The position numbers and the translations under genes are program-made. A model generated the notes under the pieces. The model saw only the letters and a program-made list of their open reading frames with translations. It had not been told where the DNA came from and ran no database searches. 23,921 nt of DNA, from NCBI GenBank assembly GCA_910587205.1, contig CAJULZ010000033.1, forward strand, positions 1 through 23,921, read 5' to 3'. This DNA is from an uncultured Oscillospiraceae bacterium. Its GTDB lineage: Bacteria; Bacillota; Clostridia; Oscillospirales; Oscillospiraceae. Positions 7,162 to 13,942 of the stretch are shown one piece after another (the stretch's first letter is position 1; each line of letters begins with the position of its first letter).

Positions 7162-7716
7162 ATGAATAAGGATCAATTCTGGGAGAGTATTGACACCGTT
7201 ATCGTGGCATATCCCGACCATGATCGGGAGTCTCACATGAACATAATAATAGAAAAACTTCTTAACTACTCGCTGGACGACATTGTGGACTGGCAGATGA
7301 TGCTGGAGGAATATTGCAACGCAGCCTACCGGCCCGAGGTCTGGTCTGCCGGCCAAGTGCTGGGAGCGGACTATACCGGCGAAGGTTTCATTGATTTTGC
7401 CTGCTGGCTTGTCTCCCGAGGGAAAGAGGCGTACATGGACGCCCTGCGAGACCCAGCCACCATGTTTGCGATCCCTCTCAACGGTGAGAGCCCCAACTTC
7501 AAGCAGTTCCGCTTCACCGCTTACAACGCCTATGACGCAAAGCTGTTTCATACAGATCCAATGATGTCAGGAAATCTGTTCAAGGCAATGGCGGACCACA
7601 CATTGGCACCCCAGACTGTAGAAGCCATCCGTCAAGAGATACCCCCCTGCTCCGTCTTTGCCCAGAGTTGGCAGAGACGGCTAAATCCAGGTGCAAGCGA
7701 TGTCAAGGAGCCGTAG
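7162..7716 (+). CDS. DUF4240-type protein, N-terminal part of an amber-split gene
   Basis: The 184-residue product starts at ATG 7162 behind AAAGGAG. It matches the N-terminal part of the intact paralogue at 8154-9029: both begin MNK(D/E)QFW, share GFIDF..WL(V/I)SRGKE.YM.ALRDP and then PLNGE.PNF. This is the DUF4240 pattern (FWxxI near the start, FxxWLxxxGxxxY in the middle); the function of that family is unknown. The frame ends at TAG (7714-7716), where the paralogue has CAA (Gln) between Pro and Thr. The frame then continues unbroken to 8085, so a single C-to-T change in an ancestral CAG would explain the split. It may be a decaying duplicate, a gene split into two working cistrons, or occasionally read through. 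Confidence 0.75.
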   Translation: MNKDQFWESIDTVIVAYPDHDRESHMNIIIEKLLNYSLDDIVDWQMMLEEYCNAAYRPEVWSAGQVLGADYTGEGFIDFACWLVSRGKEAYMDALRDPATMFAIPLNGESPNFKQFRFTAYNAYDAKLFHTDPMMSGNLFKAMADHTLAPQTVEAIRQEIPPCSVFAQSWQRRLNPGASDVKEP

Positions 7717-7719
7717 ACG

Positions 7720-8085
7720 ATGGCTGAACTGCTGCAAACGAACAATCTGGCCTGCGGCTATGTTTACAAGGGGGATCAGTGTGCGCAGTATGTGTTCCAT
7801 AATACCCCGAAGAACATCGCGTACTTCCTGGGCAGCCGACCGATGGCCACCAAAATGGTCGTGACTGATGCTCTGGATCGGCTGATCCTGGATACGGTTG
7901 GAAACTTCATTGACCAATGCCCGGACCAGGAATTGTTGACAGAGATAAAAAAGGCACTAACCCCCATCCAGACAGGCGAGGCTGAGGCTGAATCCTTTTT
8001 CTGCCCCACCCTTGATGAAATGGAGCAGTATTGCAATCAGGGCACCTCATCTCCCGAAGCGGAGATTGGACTGGTAATGATATAA
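7720..8085 (+). CDS. C-terminal part of the amber-split DUF4240-linked gene, 121 aa
   Basis: It is in the same frame as the preceding gene and corresponds to the C-terminal domain of the intact paralogue (shared YVY.G.Q.A.Y.F.NTP.NIAYFLGSRP, then DTVG.FI..CPDQELL.EIKK.L and PIQTGEAEA). An ATG at 7720 lies 9 bases after AAGGAG (7705-7710), so this half could be translated on its own despite the TAG three bases upstream. The domain is not recognised; the repeated 'NTPxNIAYFLGSRP' block is its most distinctive part. Its last 12 or so residues differ from the paralogue, where the end is more acidic. Confidence 0.65.
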   Translation: MAELLQTNNLACGYVYKGDQCAQYVFHNTPKNIAYFLGSRPMATKMVVTDALDRLILDTVGNFIDQCPDQELLTEIKKALTPIQTGEAEAESFFCPTLDEMEQYCNQGTSSPEAEIGLVMI

Positions 8086-8153
8086 GACACTCTCTGGACT
8101 TTAGCGGCAGATCGCAGTATCTGTTGTGTTCACAAATAGAAAGGGGATTTTTT

Positions 8154-9029
8154 ATGAATAAAGAGCAATTCTGGCAGATCATTGACAGTGTAAATCAGGC
8201 ATCCCCCGCCGCAGATCAGGAAACACGCCTTCGGCGCATAACGGAAGTATTGGGCCAATATCCAACGCCGGATATTATGGACTGGCATCTGATCATACGG
8301 GAATATACCCGCGCGGCCTACCGGGATAACCTGTGGCGCGCCAGTTCATGGATTGGCGCCCACGATACTGACGACGGCTTTATAGACTTCCGCTACTGGC
8401 TCATCTCCCGCGGGAAAGAGGTTTACATGAACGCTCTGCGGGATCCGGCTTCGCTTACTAAGGTTCCTCTCAACGGGGAAAAGCCCAATTTCGAGTTGTT
8501 TGGCTATACAGCGTCGTCCGCCTATGACGCAAAACAAAAGGTCCGCGCTCTTGGACTGAGCAAGCTGTATGACGAGCTGGAGACCCATACGCTGGCCCCA
8601 GAGACTGTAGAGGCCATTTGGGCGGAGGTCCCACCGGGCCAGATTATTGGCTCTTTGAACGATAAGGTACAGGAGCCCCAAACCATCAAAGAGCTTCTGG
8701 AATCAGAAAACATGGCGATTGGATATGTCTATATGGGCAATCAATATGCCGAATACATGTTTTATAATACTCCGGAGAACATCGCATACTTTCTGGGCAG
8801 CCGGCCGAAGGCCAGCAGGATGGTCGTGACCGACAGCCTGGATCAGATGATCCTGGATACAGTTGGCGGCTTTATTAACCGCTGCCCCGATCAGGAGCTG
8901 CTGGAGGAGATAAAAAAGACGCTGATCCCCATCCAGACAGGCGAGGCTGAGGCCAAGCCGCTGTTTTGCCCAACTATGGACGAGGTGGATGAATACTGCG
9001 ATCAGCAGTTACTGGAGGATGATCTATGA
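8154..9029 (+). CDS. Intact DUF4240-type two-domain protein, 291 aa
   Basis: The start is ATG 8154, 6 bases after AAAGGGGA. Residues about 1-130 form the DUF4240-like region (MNKEQFW, GFIDFRYWLISRGKE, NALRDP). A linker containing PETVEAIWAEVPPG leads to a C-terminal domain (about 195-290) with YVYMGNQYAEYMFYNTPE, FLGSRP, CPDQELLEEIKK and a final CPTMDEVDEYC. It shows no signal peptide or transmembrane helix, so it is probably cytoplasmic; its function is unknown. It is the uninterrupted paralogue of the split gene immediately upstream and shows what the ancestral fusion looked like. Its TGA overlaps the ATG of the next gene by 4 bases, so the two are coupled. Confidence 0.8.
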   Translation: MNKEQFWQIIDSVNQASPAADQETRLRRITEVLGQYPTPDIMDWHLIIREYTRAAYRDNLWRASSWIGAHDTDDGFIDFRYWLISRGKEVYMNALRDPASLTKVPLNGEKPNFELFGYTASSAYDAKQKVRALGLSKLYDELETHTLAPETVEAIWAEVPPGQIIGSLNDKVQEPQTIKELLESENMAIGYVYMGNQYAEYMFYNTPENIAYFLGSRPKASRMVVTDSLDQMILDTVGGFINRCPDQELLEEIKKTLIPIQTGEAEAKPLFCPTMDEVDEYCDQQLLEDDL

Positions 9030-9430
9030 GCAAGTTTTATCGCTTTGAGCTGGCCTTTGACGGTCAGCCCCAAGGAGTCGGTTTTTTGCAGGGATTAGAG
9101 GATACCGGTCTCCCAAAGTCCACTACCGATGATATCTATCATGAATTTGATTTACTTCCTGCTCAGACATTGGAAGGCCCCAGTCTTCCGGCCTTTTTCT
9201 TCACGGACACCGGACTGGACAGGTTTGGGGCTGCGCTGGACCGCATTATCAGCGAGTTGGATGAGATCAACTGGCAGCTCCTTGGTTACATCATGGAAGA
9301 TGACCTTGCAAATGCTATCTATTACGATGAGTGTCAGGCTGCGTTTGACAGGGAGCACCTCAATACCAGCACTGCCGGTGATCCCATTTCCAGCGTGGCT
9401 GAGATTCGGAGAGAGGAGGAAATTCATTGA
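9026..9430 (+). CDS. Hypothetical protein, 134 aa
   Basis: The ATG at 9026 overlaps the stop of the preceding gene (ATGA), with GGAGGATG just upstream. The product is a small acidic protein with an N-terminal FYRFELAFDGQPQGVGF stretch, a FFFTDTGLDRFG segment and a helical C-terminal half. A central helix (DRIISELDEINWQLLGYIM) and a charged tail ending in AEIRREEEIH are visible. It has no cysteines of note beyond one, and no signal peptide or membrane helix. The family is not recognised. It is coupled at both ends, sharing TTGA with the next gene. Confidence 0.72.
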   Translation: MSKFYRFELAFDGQPQGVGFLQGLEDTGLPKSTTDDIYHEFDLLPAQTLEGPSLPAFFFTDTGLDRFGAALDRIISELDEINWQLLGYIMEDDLANAIYYDECQAAFDREHLNTSTAGDPISSVAEIRREEEIH

Positions 9431-10047
9431 GCGAGAGAACGCTTATCAAAGCATCTGCCGGTGAGCATTGCATCAGTTTTCGCACCGTCAGCCGCAAGAA
9501 GAAGTCTCCCTGGGAGTTTTTGGTCTGCCGGAGCGAGTTGGAAAAGCTGGAGCGCGAAGGAATCGTGATTGCCCAGGATATCCACGGTTTTGTTGCTCTG
9601 TCAAGGAATATCCCTGCCGGGACGCTCCGCATGGAGTTTACCTGGCTCCGCAGCGGCGGCAAAAACGAGGTCACAGGTTACAAAGAGGATGTGACCATCC
9701 GCTATGATGAGCTGATGACCTTTGTCCACGCCAGCACCCAAGAGGGTGGCCCCACCAAGTGGGCCGCGCTTTCCATCATGGAGAACAGGCTCCCAAGACT
9801 GGTATTCTATGACACTGCCGGCCTTCGCAGGTGTCTTGAAAATGTCAAGGTACGCAGAAAGCTGATCCGTTTCCTCCGGGATAACTTCCACTGGCCGGAT
9901 GTGGACGAGGTTGGGTTCTATCCGGATTTCGACCCATACAGCTTTTTCTTCCGGGAGATTCGATACGGTGCGCCTGGAATTGCCGGCGGACTGATCCTGC
10001 ACAACCGGAGTAACATGGAAAAAGCATACTACGCCACGCATACTTGA
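9427..10047 (+). CDS. Hypothetical protein, 206 aa, TTG start
   Basis: The start is a TTG at 9427 that overlaps the previous TGA; GGAGG (9415-9419) lies exactly 7 bases upstream and no ATG is nearby, so TTG use is well supported. The protein begins with a basic region (TVSRKKKSPWEFLV), followed by mixed strands and helices and an aromatic C-terminal part (DFDPYSFFFREIRYG, HNRSNMEKAYYATHT). The segment VRRKLIRFLRDNFHWPDVDEVGFY looks like a conserved core. It resembles no family I can name. Being in one coupled chain with the DUF4240 gene suggests a shared but unknown role. Confidence 0.75.
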   Translation: MSERTLIKASAGEHCISFRTVSRKKKSPWEFLVCRSELEKLEREGIVIAQDIHGFVALSRNIPAGTLRMEFTWLRSGGKNEVTGYKEDVTIRYDELMTFVHASTQEGGPTKWAALSIMENRLPRLVFYDTAGLRRCLENVKVRRKLIRFLRDNFHWPDVDEVGFYPDFDPYSFFFREIRYGAPGIAGGLILHNRSNMEKAYYATHT

Positions 10048-10061
10048 TGGAGGTTGATAAG

Positions 10062-10691
10062 ATGGTTGACGTCAAAGGAATTGCCAAATACATGATGGAG
10101 ACCGGCGTGAAGGAGACCAGCGAGGGAAACTGGTGCTTTCGGCTTGACGAGCTGGACAAACGGTTCGGAACGAATCTGTGCCACGATGCAGGGCTCATCG
10201 AGGCTGTGGAAGATGTGCTCTACAAAGTCTACGGAGACGTCATTCTGCATTTGTGCGTGGTAGCCCCGCCGGGGACGCCGCTGACCGAGGATAGAAAAAC
10301 AAGAGACTGGTGTTGCGCCGGCGAGTGTCCCGGTTATCCTCGCCCAACCGATATGCAGTTCGATATTGACTATGCGCTGGCCTACTGCCCCAATTACGAG
10401 TGGCATGACGGTGATGAGTGCGTCTTCGGTTCCTATGAGCAGTTTGAGACACGGGAGGTTAAGCCGCTTCCGGCATTGGAGGATCATCTGGTCTATGTAA
10501 TCACAGGCGAGTACAACGGCATCCAGGACGAATGTATGGTGTTCCGGCGCGAAGAAAGCGCCATCAGGAAGTTTGAGGAGCTGACCGGCCTCACATGGCA
10601 GCAGCACCTTGACGGGGCGTATGAGTATGAGTGCAATACATACTTCTACCGTCTATTCGAGTGCTTCTATGAGGAACGGACAGGACAATAA
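10062..10691 (+). CDS. Hypothetical protein, 209 aa
   Basis: The start is ATG 10062, 8 bases after GGAGG (10049-10053); an in-frame ATG a few codons upstream (10047, overlapping the previous stop) lies in front of that site. The N-terminal 55 residues look like a small helical domain (VKGIAKYMME, RLDELDKRFG). The middle contains a cysteine cluster (WCCAGECPGYPRP) and the rest is acidic with many aromatic residues. Several clostridial element proteins share this kind of N-terminal region followed by variable C-terminal parts, but I cannot name the family. No catalytic motif is evident. Confidence 0.72.
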   Translation: MVDVKGIAKYMMETGVKETSEGNWCFRLDELDKRFGTNLCHDAGLIEAVEDVLYKVYGDVILHLCVVAPPGTPLTEDRKTRDWCCAGECPGYPRPTDMQFDIDYALAYCPNYEWHDGDECVFGSYEQFETREVKPLPALEDHLVYVITGEYNGIQDECMVFRREESAIRKFEELTGLTWQQHLDGAYEYECNTYFYRLFECFYEERTGQ

Positions 10692-10705
10692 TCAGGAGGT
10701 TATAT

Positions 10706-11254
10706 ATGGATCAAGATAAATTGAATACCCTGTTCCACAGCACCACGGACGAAAAGTACAAAAAGTTTCTCTGCGACCGTGGCTGGGAATTTGAAACCGA
10801 GGCAGAGGTCAAGGCCGCCTATGCGAGGATGAAAAAAGCCTCTGCTGGCGAAGTTCTCACCGAGGAAGAGTTTCTTTTGGAGTTGGAGCCGGGGAATGCG
10901 TCCGATTTGGGCAAGCAGCTCTACAACCGACTCTGTGAATTGGTGGAGCAGGGCGCTCTGAAAGCGGGGGACCTCTATCAGTATGCGCGCTTCAAGTGGT
11001 GTTTCCGCCACCCGGAGGCGGTCATCGCCTGTGAAGTCGGACGGAACCGCTGGGTGGTCAACAACTGTGGTGAGGCAATCGACATGGAGCGGGCGCAGCA
11101 GATCATCAACCGCGAGTGGGGATTTGAGACCGCCCTCGTTGAGATCATCGGTACGCCCTACTATGATGCGACAGACTGGCACTTCATCCAGTTTCGTTGC
11201 AAGGGCGTGGAATGGGTCATGTGCAACGATTCCCTGTACCAGATTTACCAGTAG
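10706..11254 (+). CDS. Hypothetical protein, 182 aa
   Basis: It starts at ATG 10706 after TCAGGAGG and is the last gene of the + strand train, followed by the terminator at 11306-11345. The N-terminal half is helical and charged (EVKAAYARMKKASAGEVLTEEEF). The C-terminal half has a compact beta-rich look (RWVVNNCGEAIDM, WHFIQFRCKGVEWVMCND). The stop is TAG, one of only three in the window; reading through it would add just five codons before TGA. No domain is recognised. Confidence 0.75.
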   Translation: MDQDKLNTLFHSTTDEKYKKFLCDRGWEFETEAEVKAAYARMKKASAGEVLTEEEFLLELEPGNASDLGKQLYNRLCELVEQGALKAGDLYQYARFKWCFRHPEAVIACEVGRNRWVVNNCGEAIDMERAQQIINREWGFETALVEIIGTPYYDATDWHFIQFRCKGVEWVMCNDSLYQIYQ

Positions 11255-11305
11255 GGACGCCATCGCTGACCGCCAGGGCTGAATCAAAATTTATCGCAAG
11301 AATAA

Positions 11306-11345
11306 CCGGGGCGTTGCAGATTTTTCTGCGGCGCCCCGGTTTCTA
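11306..11345 (+). terminator. Rho-independent terminator of the + strand gene train
   Basis: A 15-bp stem (CCGGGGCGTTGCAGA with TCTGCGGCGCCCCGG, two G-U pairs) around a TTTT loop is followed by TTTCTATT. It lies 52 bases after the last gene of the train and before the toxin-antitoxin promoter. Confidence 0.8.
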
Positions 11346-11361
11346 TTGACTCAAATTATTA

Positions 11362-11390
11362 TTGACGGAAAGAGGTTTTTCACATATAAT
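11362..11390 (+). promoter_or_regulatory. Sigma-A-type promoter of the antitoxin-toxin cassette
   Basis: The -35 box TTGACG (11362-11367) and a perfect -10 box TATAAT (11385-11390) are separated by 17 bases. Transcription would start near 11397, 27 bases before the antitoxin ATG. It is the strongest consensus promoter in the window. Confidence 0.85.
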
Positions 11391-11394
11391 AGTG

Positions 11395-11409
11395 GTAAGA
11401 AAATCTTAC
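11395..11409 (+). promoter_or_regulatory. Candidate operator at the antitoxin promoter
   Basis: A perfect inverted repeat, GTAAGA-AAA-TCTTAC, covers the expected transcription start right after the -10 box. AbrB/MazE-type antitoxins usually repress their own promoter, so this is a plausible binding site; binding is inferred, the repeat is seen. Confidence 0.5.
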
Positions 11410-11423
11410 AGGAGGGTCTTTTT

Positions 11424-11696
11424 ATGGATGCACAGGTTTTAACGGTTTCCACCAAAGGGCAAATATCGCTCCCAGTAGAAATGCGCCGCCAATTATCCAT
11501 CAACACAGGGGATCGGCTCGTGGCCTACGCCCACGGTGACACGATCATGCTGAAGACATTGAAACTGCCGACGGTCGATGAGTTTGATGCTATGTTAAAG
11601 GAGGCCCAGAGTTGGGCGGCCTCTGTCGGATATAAAGAGGAGGATGTCAACGACATTATCAAAAGCTACAGGAAAGAGAAGCGTGGACAGGCATGA
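11424..11696 (+). CDS. AbrB/SpoVT-type antitoxin
   Basis: A 90-residue protein. The start is ATG 11424, 7 bases after GGAGGG and downstream of the predicted transcription start, which rules out the earlier in-frame TTG at 11346. Residues about 4-47 form a swapped-hairpin AbrB fold: VLTVSTKGQISLPVEMRRQL followed by NTGDRLVAYAHGDTIMLK. This is the DNA-binding part that represses its own promoter. The rest (about 48-90) is a helical tail likely to bind and block the toxin. The TGA overlaps the toxin ATG (ATGA), the usual order for antitoxin then toxin. It would neutralise the PIN nuclease encoded next. Confidence 0.87.
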   Translation: MDAQVLTVSTKGQISLPVEMRRQLSINTGDRLVAYAHGDTIMLKTLKLPTVDEFDAMLKEAQSWAASVGYKEEDVNDIIKSYRKEKRGQA

Positions 11697-12094
11697 AGAT
11701 TGTCATTGACACAAATGTAGTGATTTCAGGCACATTCTTTGGCGGATACCCGCAAAGCATCCTCCGTGCTGTTGTAGAAGGAAAGGTCTTGGCCTCCGCA
11801 ACCACTGAAATCGTAGACGAGTATATGGAGATTACAGAAAGGATGTTGCAGCGTGGGCAAGGACGAATTAGGAAGGAGATCCTTTTTCCGTTTATGGAAA
11901 AGTTGCATCTGATAGAGCCACATTCAGATATCCATGTCAGTCGAGATCCGGATGATGACAAATTCATTTCCTGCGCCAATGATGCCAAGGCACTCTATAT
12001 CGTCAGCGGCGATGCGGATTTGCTTGTTTTGGGGCGATATGAGAATATTGAGATTATCACAGCAAAAGAATTTTGCGAGCGGTATTTACAGTGA
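11693..12094 (+). CDS. PIN-domain toxin (COG1569-like ribonuclease)
   Basis: The 133-residue product begins MKIVIDTNVV, the hallmark of PIN nucleases, with D6 as the first metal-binding acid. Other expected acids are present: E43 in the helix VDEYMEI, an acidic cluster at D85-D89 in RDPDDDKF, and D107/D109 in SGDADLL. These match the four-acid active site that cuts single-stranded RNA with Mg2+ or Mn2+. The layout (DPDDDKF then a strand ending SGDxDLL) is typical of the 'putative toxin, PIN family' group paired with AbrB-like antitoxins. It overlaps the antitoxin gene by 4 bases. Probable role: stabilising the element by post-segregational killing or growth arrest; the target RNA cannot be told from sequence. 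Confidence 0.87.
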   Translation: MKIVIDTNVVISGTFFGGYPQSILRAVVEGKVLASATTEIVDEYMEITERMLQRGQGRIRKEILFPFMEKLHLIEPHSDIHVSRDPDDDKFISCANDAKALYIVSGDADLLVLGRYENIEIITAKEFCERYLQ

Positions 12095-12120
12095 CCACAG
12101 GGAAAAGATGATAGCAGCGG

Positions 12121-12153
12121 ATTCCTCCGGGCAATGCCTGGAGGAATTTTTTT
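12121..12153 (+). terminator. Rho-independent terminator of the toxin gene
   Basis: A 12-bp stem (ATTCCTCCGGGC / GCCTGGAGGAAT, one G-T pair) with an AAT loop is followed by seven T residues. It closes the antitoxin-toxin cassette 26 bases after the toxin stop. Confidence 0.92.
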
Positions 12154-12163
12154 GTTTTCTCTG

Positions 12164-12192
12164 TTGAAGAAATCGTACTATTTCCGTATAAA
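12164..12192 (+). promoter_or_regulatory. Promoter of the parM-parR operon
   Basis: TTGAAG (12164-12169) and TATAAA (12187-12192) are 17 bases apart, about 30 bases before the parM ATG and directly after the terminator of the toxin cassette. Confidence 0.72.
12169..12184 (+). promoter_or_regulatory. Candidate ParR operator / centromere half-site
   Basis: A 16-base near-palindrome, GAAATCGTACTATTTC (only one position per arm fails to match), fills the spacer between the -35 and -10 boxes. In ParMRC systems ParR binds repeats overlapping the promoter, which serve as both operator and centromere. Only this one site was found here. Confidence 0.4.
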
Positions 12193-12224
12193 GTGATATA
12201 AGCAAAAAAGGAGGAGTACAACTC

Positions 12225-13139
12225 ATGTTAATCGCAATTGACAATGGCAACCGGCTGGTGAAAGGGATCCATTTCGAGCCCTTCATCTCCGGGCTGACAG
12301 AGAGCGAGGTGCAGCCTTTCGGTAAGGACGTGCTGAAATACCGGGGAAAATACTATCAGCTCTCAGATCAGCGCATTCCCTATCACCGGGACAAGTCGGA
12401 GGACCCCCGTTTCTTTGTCCTGACCCTGTTCGGTATCGCCAAGGAGATCGAGGCTCTGGGCGCATACACTTCCGACTTCACGCACATCCAACTGGCGGTA
12501 GGGCTGCCCCCGGCACACTACGGAGCGCAGTATGAATCATTTACCCGATTCTTCACTGGTCGGGGCGCTATCAGCTTTACTTACCAGGACAAGCCCTATG
12601 CCATCTGCATTGATGATGTGGCCTGCTTCCCGCAGTCCTACGCGGCGGCGGTGACGATCATGCCGGCGCTTACATCCATCCCCATGGCGCTCATTCTGGA
12701 TATCGGCGGCATGACGGCCGACTATTTGCGGATCAAAAACGGCGAAGGCGACCTGTCCGTCTGCGACTCCATGGAGAACGGGGTCATCATGCTCTACAAC
12801 AAGATCATTGCCAAGGTCCGGGCCGAGCAGGATCTTCTGCTGTCCGAGGAGGCCATTGACGCGATTTTGCTGGAGCGGCCCTCTCACGGATTGGATTCTG
12901 TGGCTCCGCTGGTGCGTCAAATGGCAAAGGAGTTTGTGGCGGACCTGCTCAGTGCCATGCGGGAGCGGCAGTTGGAGCTGCGGGCTTGGCCGGTGGTGTT
13001 TGCCGGCGGAGGCTCTATTCTCCTACGCAAGCAGATCGAAGCCTCCGGCAAGGTGGCTCGCCCCCTATTTGTGGATGATATCCGGGCCAACGCCAGGGGC
13101 TACGAGCTGCTCTATAAGCTGTCCAAACACAGCGGGTGA
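12225..13139 (+). CDS. parM: ParM/StbA-like actin-type segregation ATPase
   Basis: A 304-residue actin-fold protein. Phosphate-1 loop: AIDNGNRLVKG (residues 4-14). Phosphate-2 loop: DIGGMTAD (159-166). Adenosine-binding glycines: AGGGS (260-264). These are the three sequence signatures of the actin/Hsp70/ParM superfamily. ParM forms ATP-driven filaments that push sister plasmids apart. The start at ATG 12225 follows AAGGAGG. The gene lies directly in front of a small ParR-like protein, shares an operon promoter with it and overlaps it by one base. This strongly suggests a plasmid-type partition system and so an extrachromosomal (or partly extrachromosomal) lifestyle. An Alp-type relative of ParM is possible; the exact subfamily cannot be told by eye. 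Confidence 0.88.
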   Translation: MLIAIDNGNRLVKGIHFEPFISGLTESEVQPFGKDVLKYRGKYYQLSDQRIPYHRDKSEDPRFFVLTLFGIAKEIEALGAYTSDFTHIQLAVGLPPAHYGAQYESFTRFFTGRGAISFTYQDKPYAICIDDVACFPQSYAAAVTIMPALTSIPMALILDIGGMTADYLRIKNGEGDLSVCDSMENGVIMLYNKIIAKVRAEQDLLLSEEAIDAILLERPSHGLDSVAPLVRQMAKEFVADLLSAMRERQLELRAWPVVFAGGGSILLRKQIEASGKVARPLFVDDIRANARGYELLYKLSKHSG

Positions 13140-13510
13140 TGACTATGGGGGAGAGAAAGCAGCCAGGCCGTTTCACGGTCCAGTTCAACATGGAGGATCC
13201 CCAGCAGCGGCAAGTGGCCGAGGAGTTGTACCGGCAGGGCCGCCGGAAAGCACAATTCCTCACCAGCGCAGTCATGCTCTACACGCAAAGTCCAGGCAGT
13301 GCCGTTTCAGCCGGTATTGATATGGAAACCCTGAAACGGGTGGTGCAGGAGGTACTACGGGATAGCAGTCAACAGCCCGGTGCAACGCAGTGTATACCAG
13401 AAGATGCACCACCAGAACCGGGACAGGTTCCGAACGAGTGGGACGCCTCCGCAGCAGATAGCGCCTTTGCCGCGATGTCCAATACACTGGCGGCATTCCG
13501 GCAGAAATGA
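13139..13510 (+). CDS. ParR-like centromere-binding adaptor
   Basis: A 123-residue protein starting at the ATG (13139) that overlaps the parM stop (TGATG); an ATG at 13145 is an alternative. The N-terminus GRFTVQFNMEDPQQRQVAEEL...GRRKAQFLTSAVMLY has a beta strand, a short linker and two helices, consistent with a ribbon-helix-helix DNA-binding domain. I know similar small proteins directly after ParM homologues in clostridial elements. The C-terminal half is proline- and alanine-rich and likely flexible, with a short final helix (AFAAMSNTLAAFRQK) that would suit a ParM-contacting tail. Predicted role: bind the partition site, couple it to ParM filaments and repress the operon. The position is as informative as the sequence. 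Confidence 0.72.
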   Translation: MTMGERKQPGRFTVQFNMEDPQQRQVAEELYRQGRRKAQFLTSAVMLYTQSPGSAVSAGIDMETLKRVVQEVLRDSSQQPGATQCIPEDAPPEPGQVPNEWDASAADSAFAAMSNTLAAFRQK

Positions 13511-13549
13511 AAACCCCGGGTCACGGCGACAGCCATGACCCGGGGTTTT
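13510..13549. terminator. Bidirectional terminator between convergent genes
   Basis: An 18-base stem (AAAACCCCGGGTCACGGC with GCCATGACCCGGGGTTTT, one mismatch) with a GACA loop has A4 on one side and T4 on the other, so it can stop transcription from parR (+) and from the small gene at 13578-13910 (-). Confidence 0.92.
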
Positions 13550-13577
13550 GCGTAAATTTGATATAGGGCAGACAGAG

Positions 13578-13910
13578 TTATTCACCAAGAGAAATGCCCA
13601 GAGCCTCTGCAATCTCCTCCGGGGTTTTCCCGGACTTCTGTGCCTGCTTCAAAATGGCCTCCAGCTTCTGCTTCTTTGTCATGCGGGGCTTACGAGCAGG
13701 TTTGGGAGCAAGGATGGCTTTTTTCTTTTCCTCCAGCTTCTTGATCTTGGAGCGAACTGCCTCGATCTTCTGGTCGTACTCCGCTATGACGGTTTGTTTC
13801 TTCTCCTCATAGCCGGCAATCACAGCCTCCTGTTTGCTGATTTGCTCATCGACAGCCTCAGCCAGTTGCTGTGGAGTGCGGCGGACACGTCTGGTCTCGT
13901 TTTCAGCCAT
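13578..13910 (-). CDS. Lysine-rich coiled-coil protein, 110 aa
   Basis: The start is the ATG at 13910, with GGGGAGG 8 bases upstream; the promoter at 13943-13971 would start transcription near 13936, so the upstream in-frame starts (13961, 13952) are not used. The protein is helical throughout. A heptad-like region (ISKQEAVIAGYEEKKQTVI, then KIEAVRSKIKKLEEKK) is followed by a basic patch (KPARKPRMTKKQ) and a small helical end, LEAILKQAQKSGKTPEEIAEALGI, which looks like a miniature helix-turn-helix. A DNA-associated regulator or nucleoid-type protein is possible; no family is recognised. It is a single-gene unit closed by the terminator at 13510-13549. Confidence 0.78.
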   Translation of the reverse strand: MAENETRRVRRTPQQLAEAVDEQISKQEAVIAGYEEKKQTVIAEYDQKIEAVRSKIKKLEEKKKAILAPKPARKPRMTKKQKLEAILKQAQKSGKTPEEIAEALGISLGE

Positions 13911-13942
13911 TTTCTTGGCCTCCCCATATAAAGTATGACTGA

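Larger units (their letters stand above)
7162..9029 (+). repeat. Tandem gene duplication (diverged)
   Basis: Two direct copies of one two-domain gene lie head to tail (7162-8085 and 8154-9029). Similarity runs through both domains at the protein level and is visible in DNA, most clearly around 7793-7905 against 8759-8871. The copies have clearly diverged, so this is an old duplication and not an assembly artefact. The 68-base gap between them does not obviously repeat the leader of the first copy. Confidence 0.85.

Noticed and set aside
8086..8153. A short inverted repeat (CAGAT/ATCTG) between the DUF4240 copies, as a possible terminator
   Set aside because: The stem is only 5 bp with no T-run in the right place; chance is as likely.
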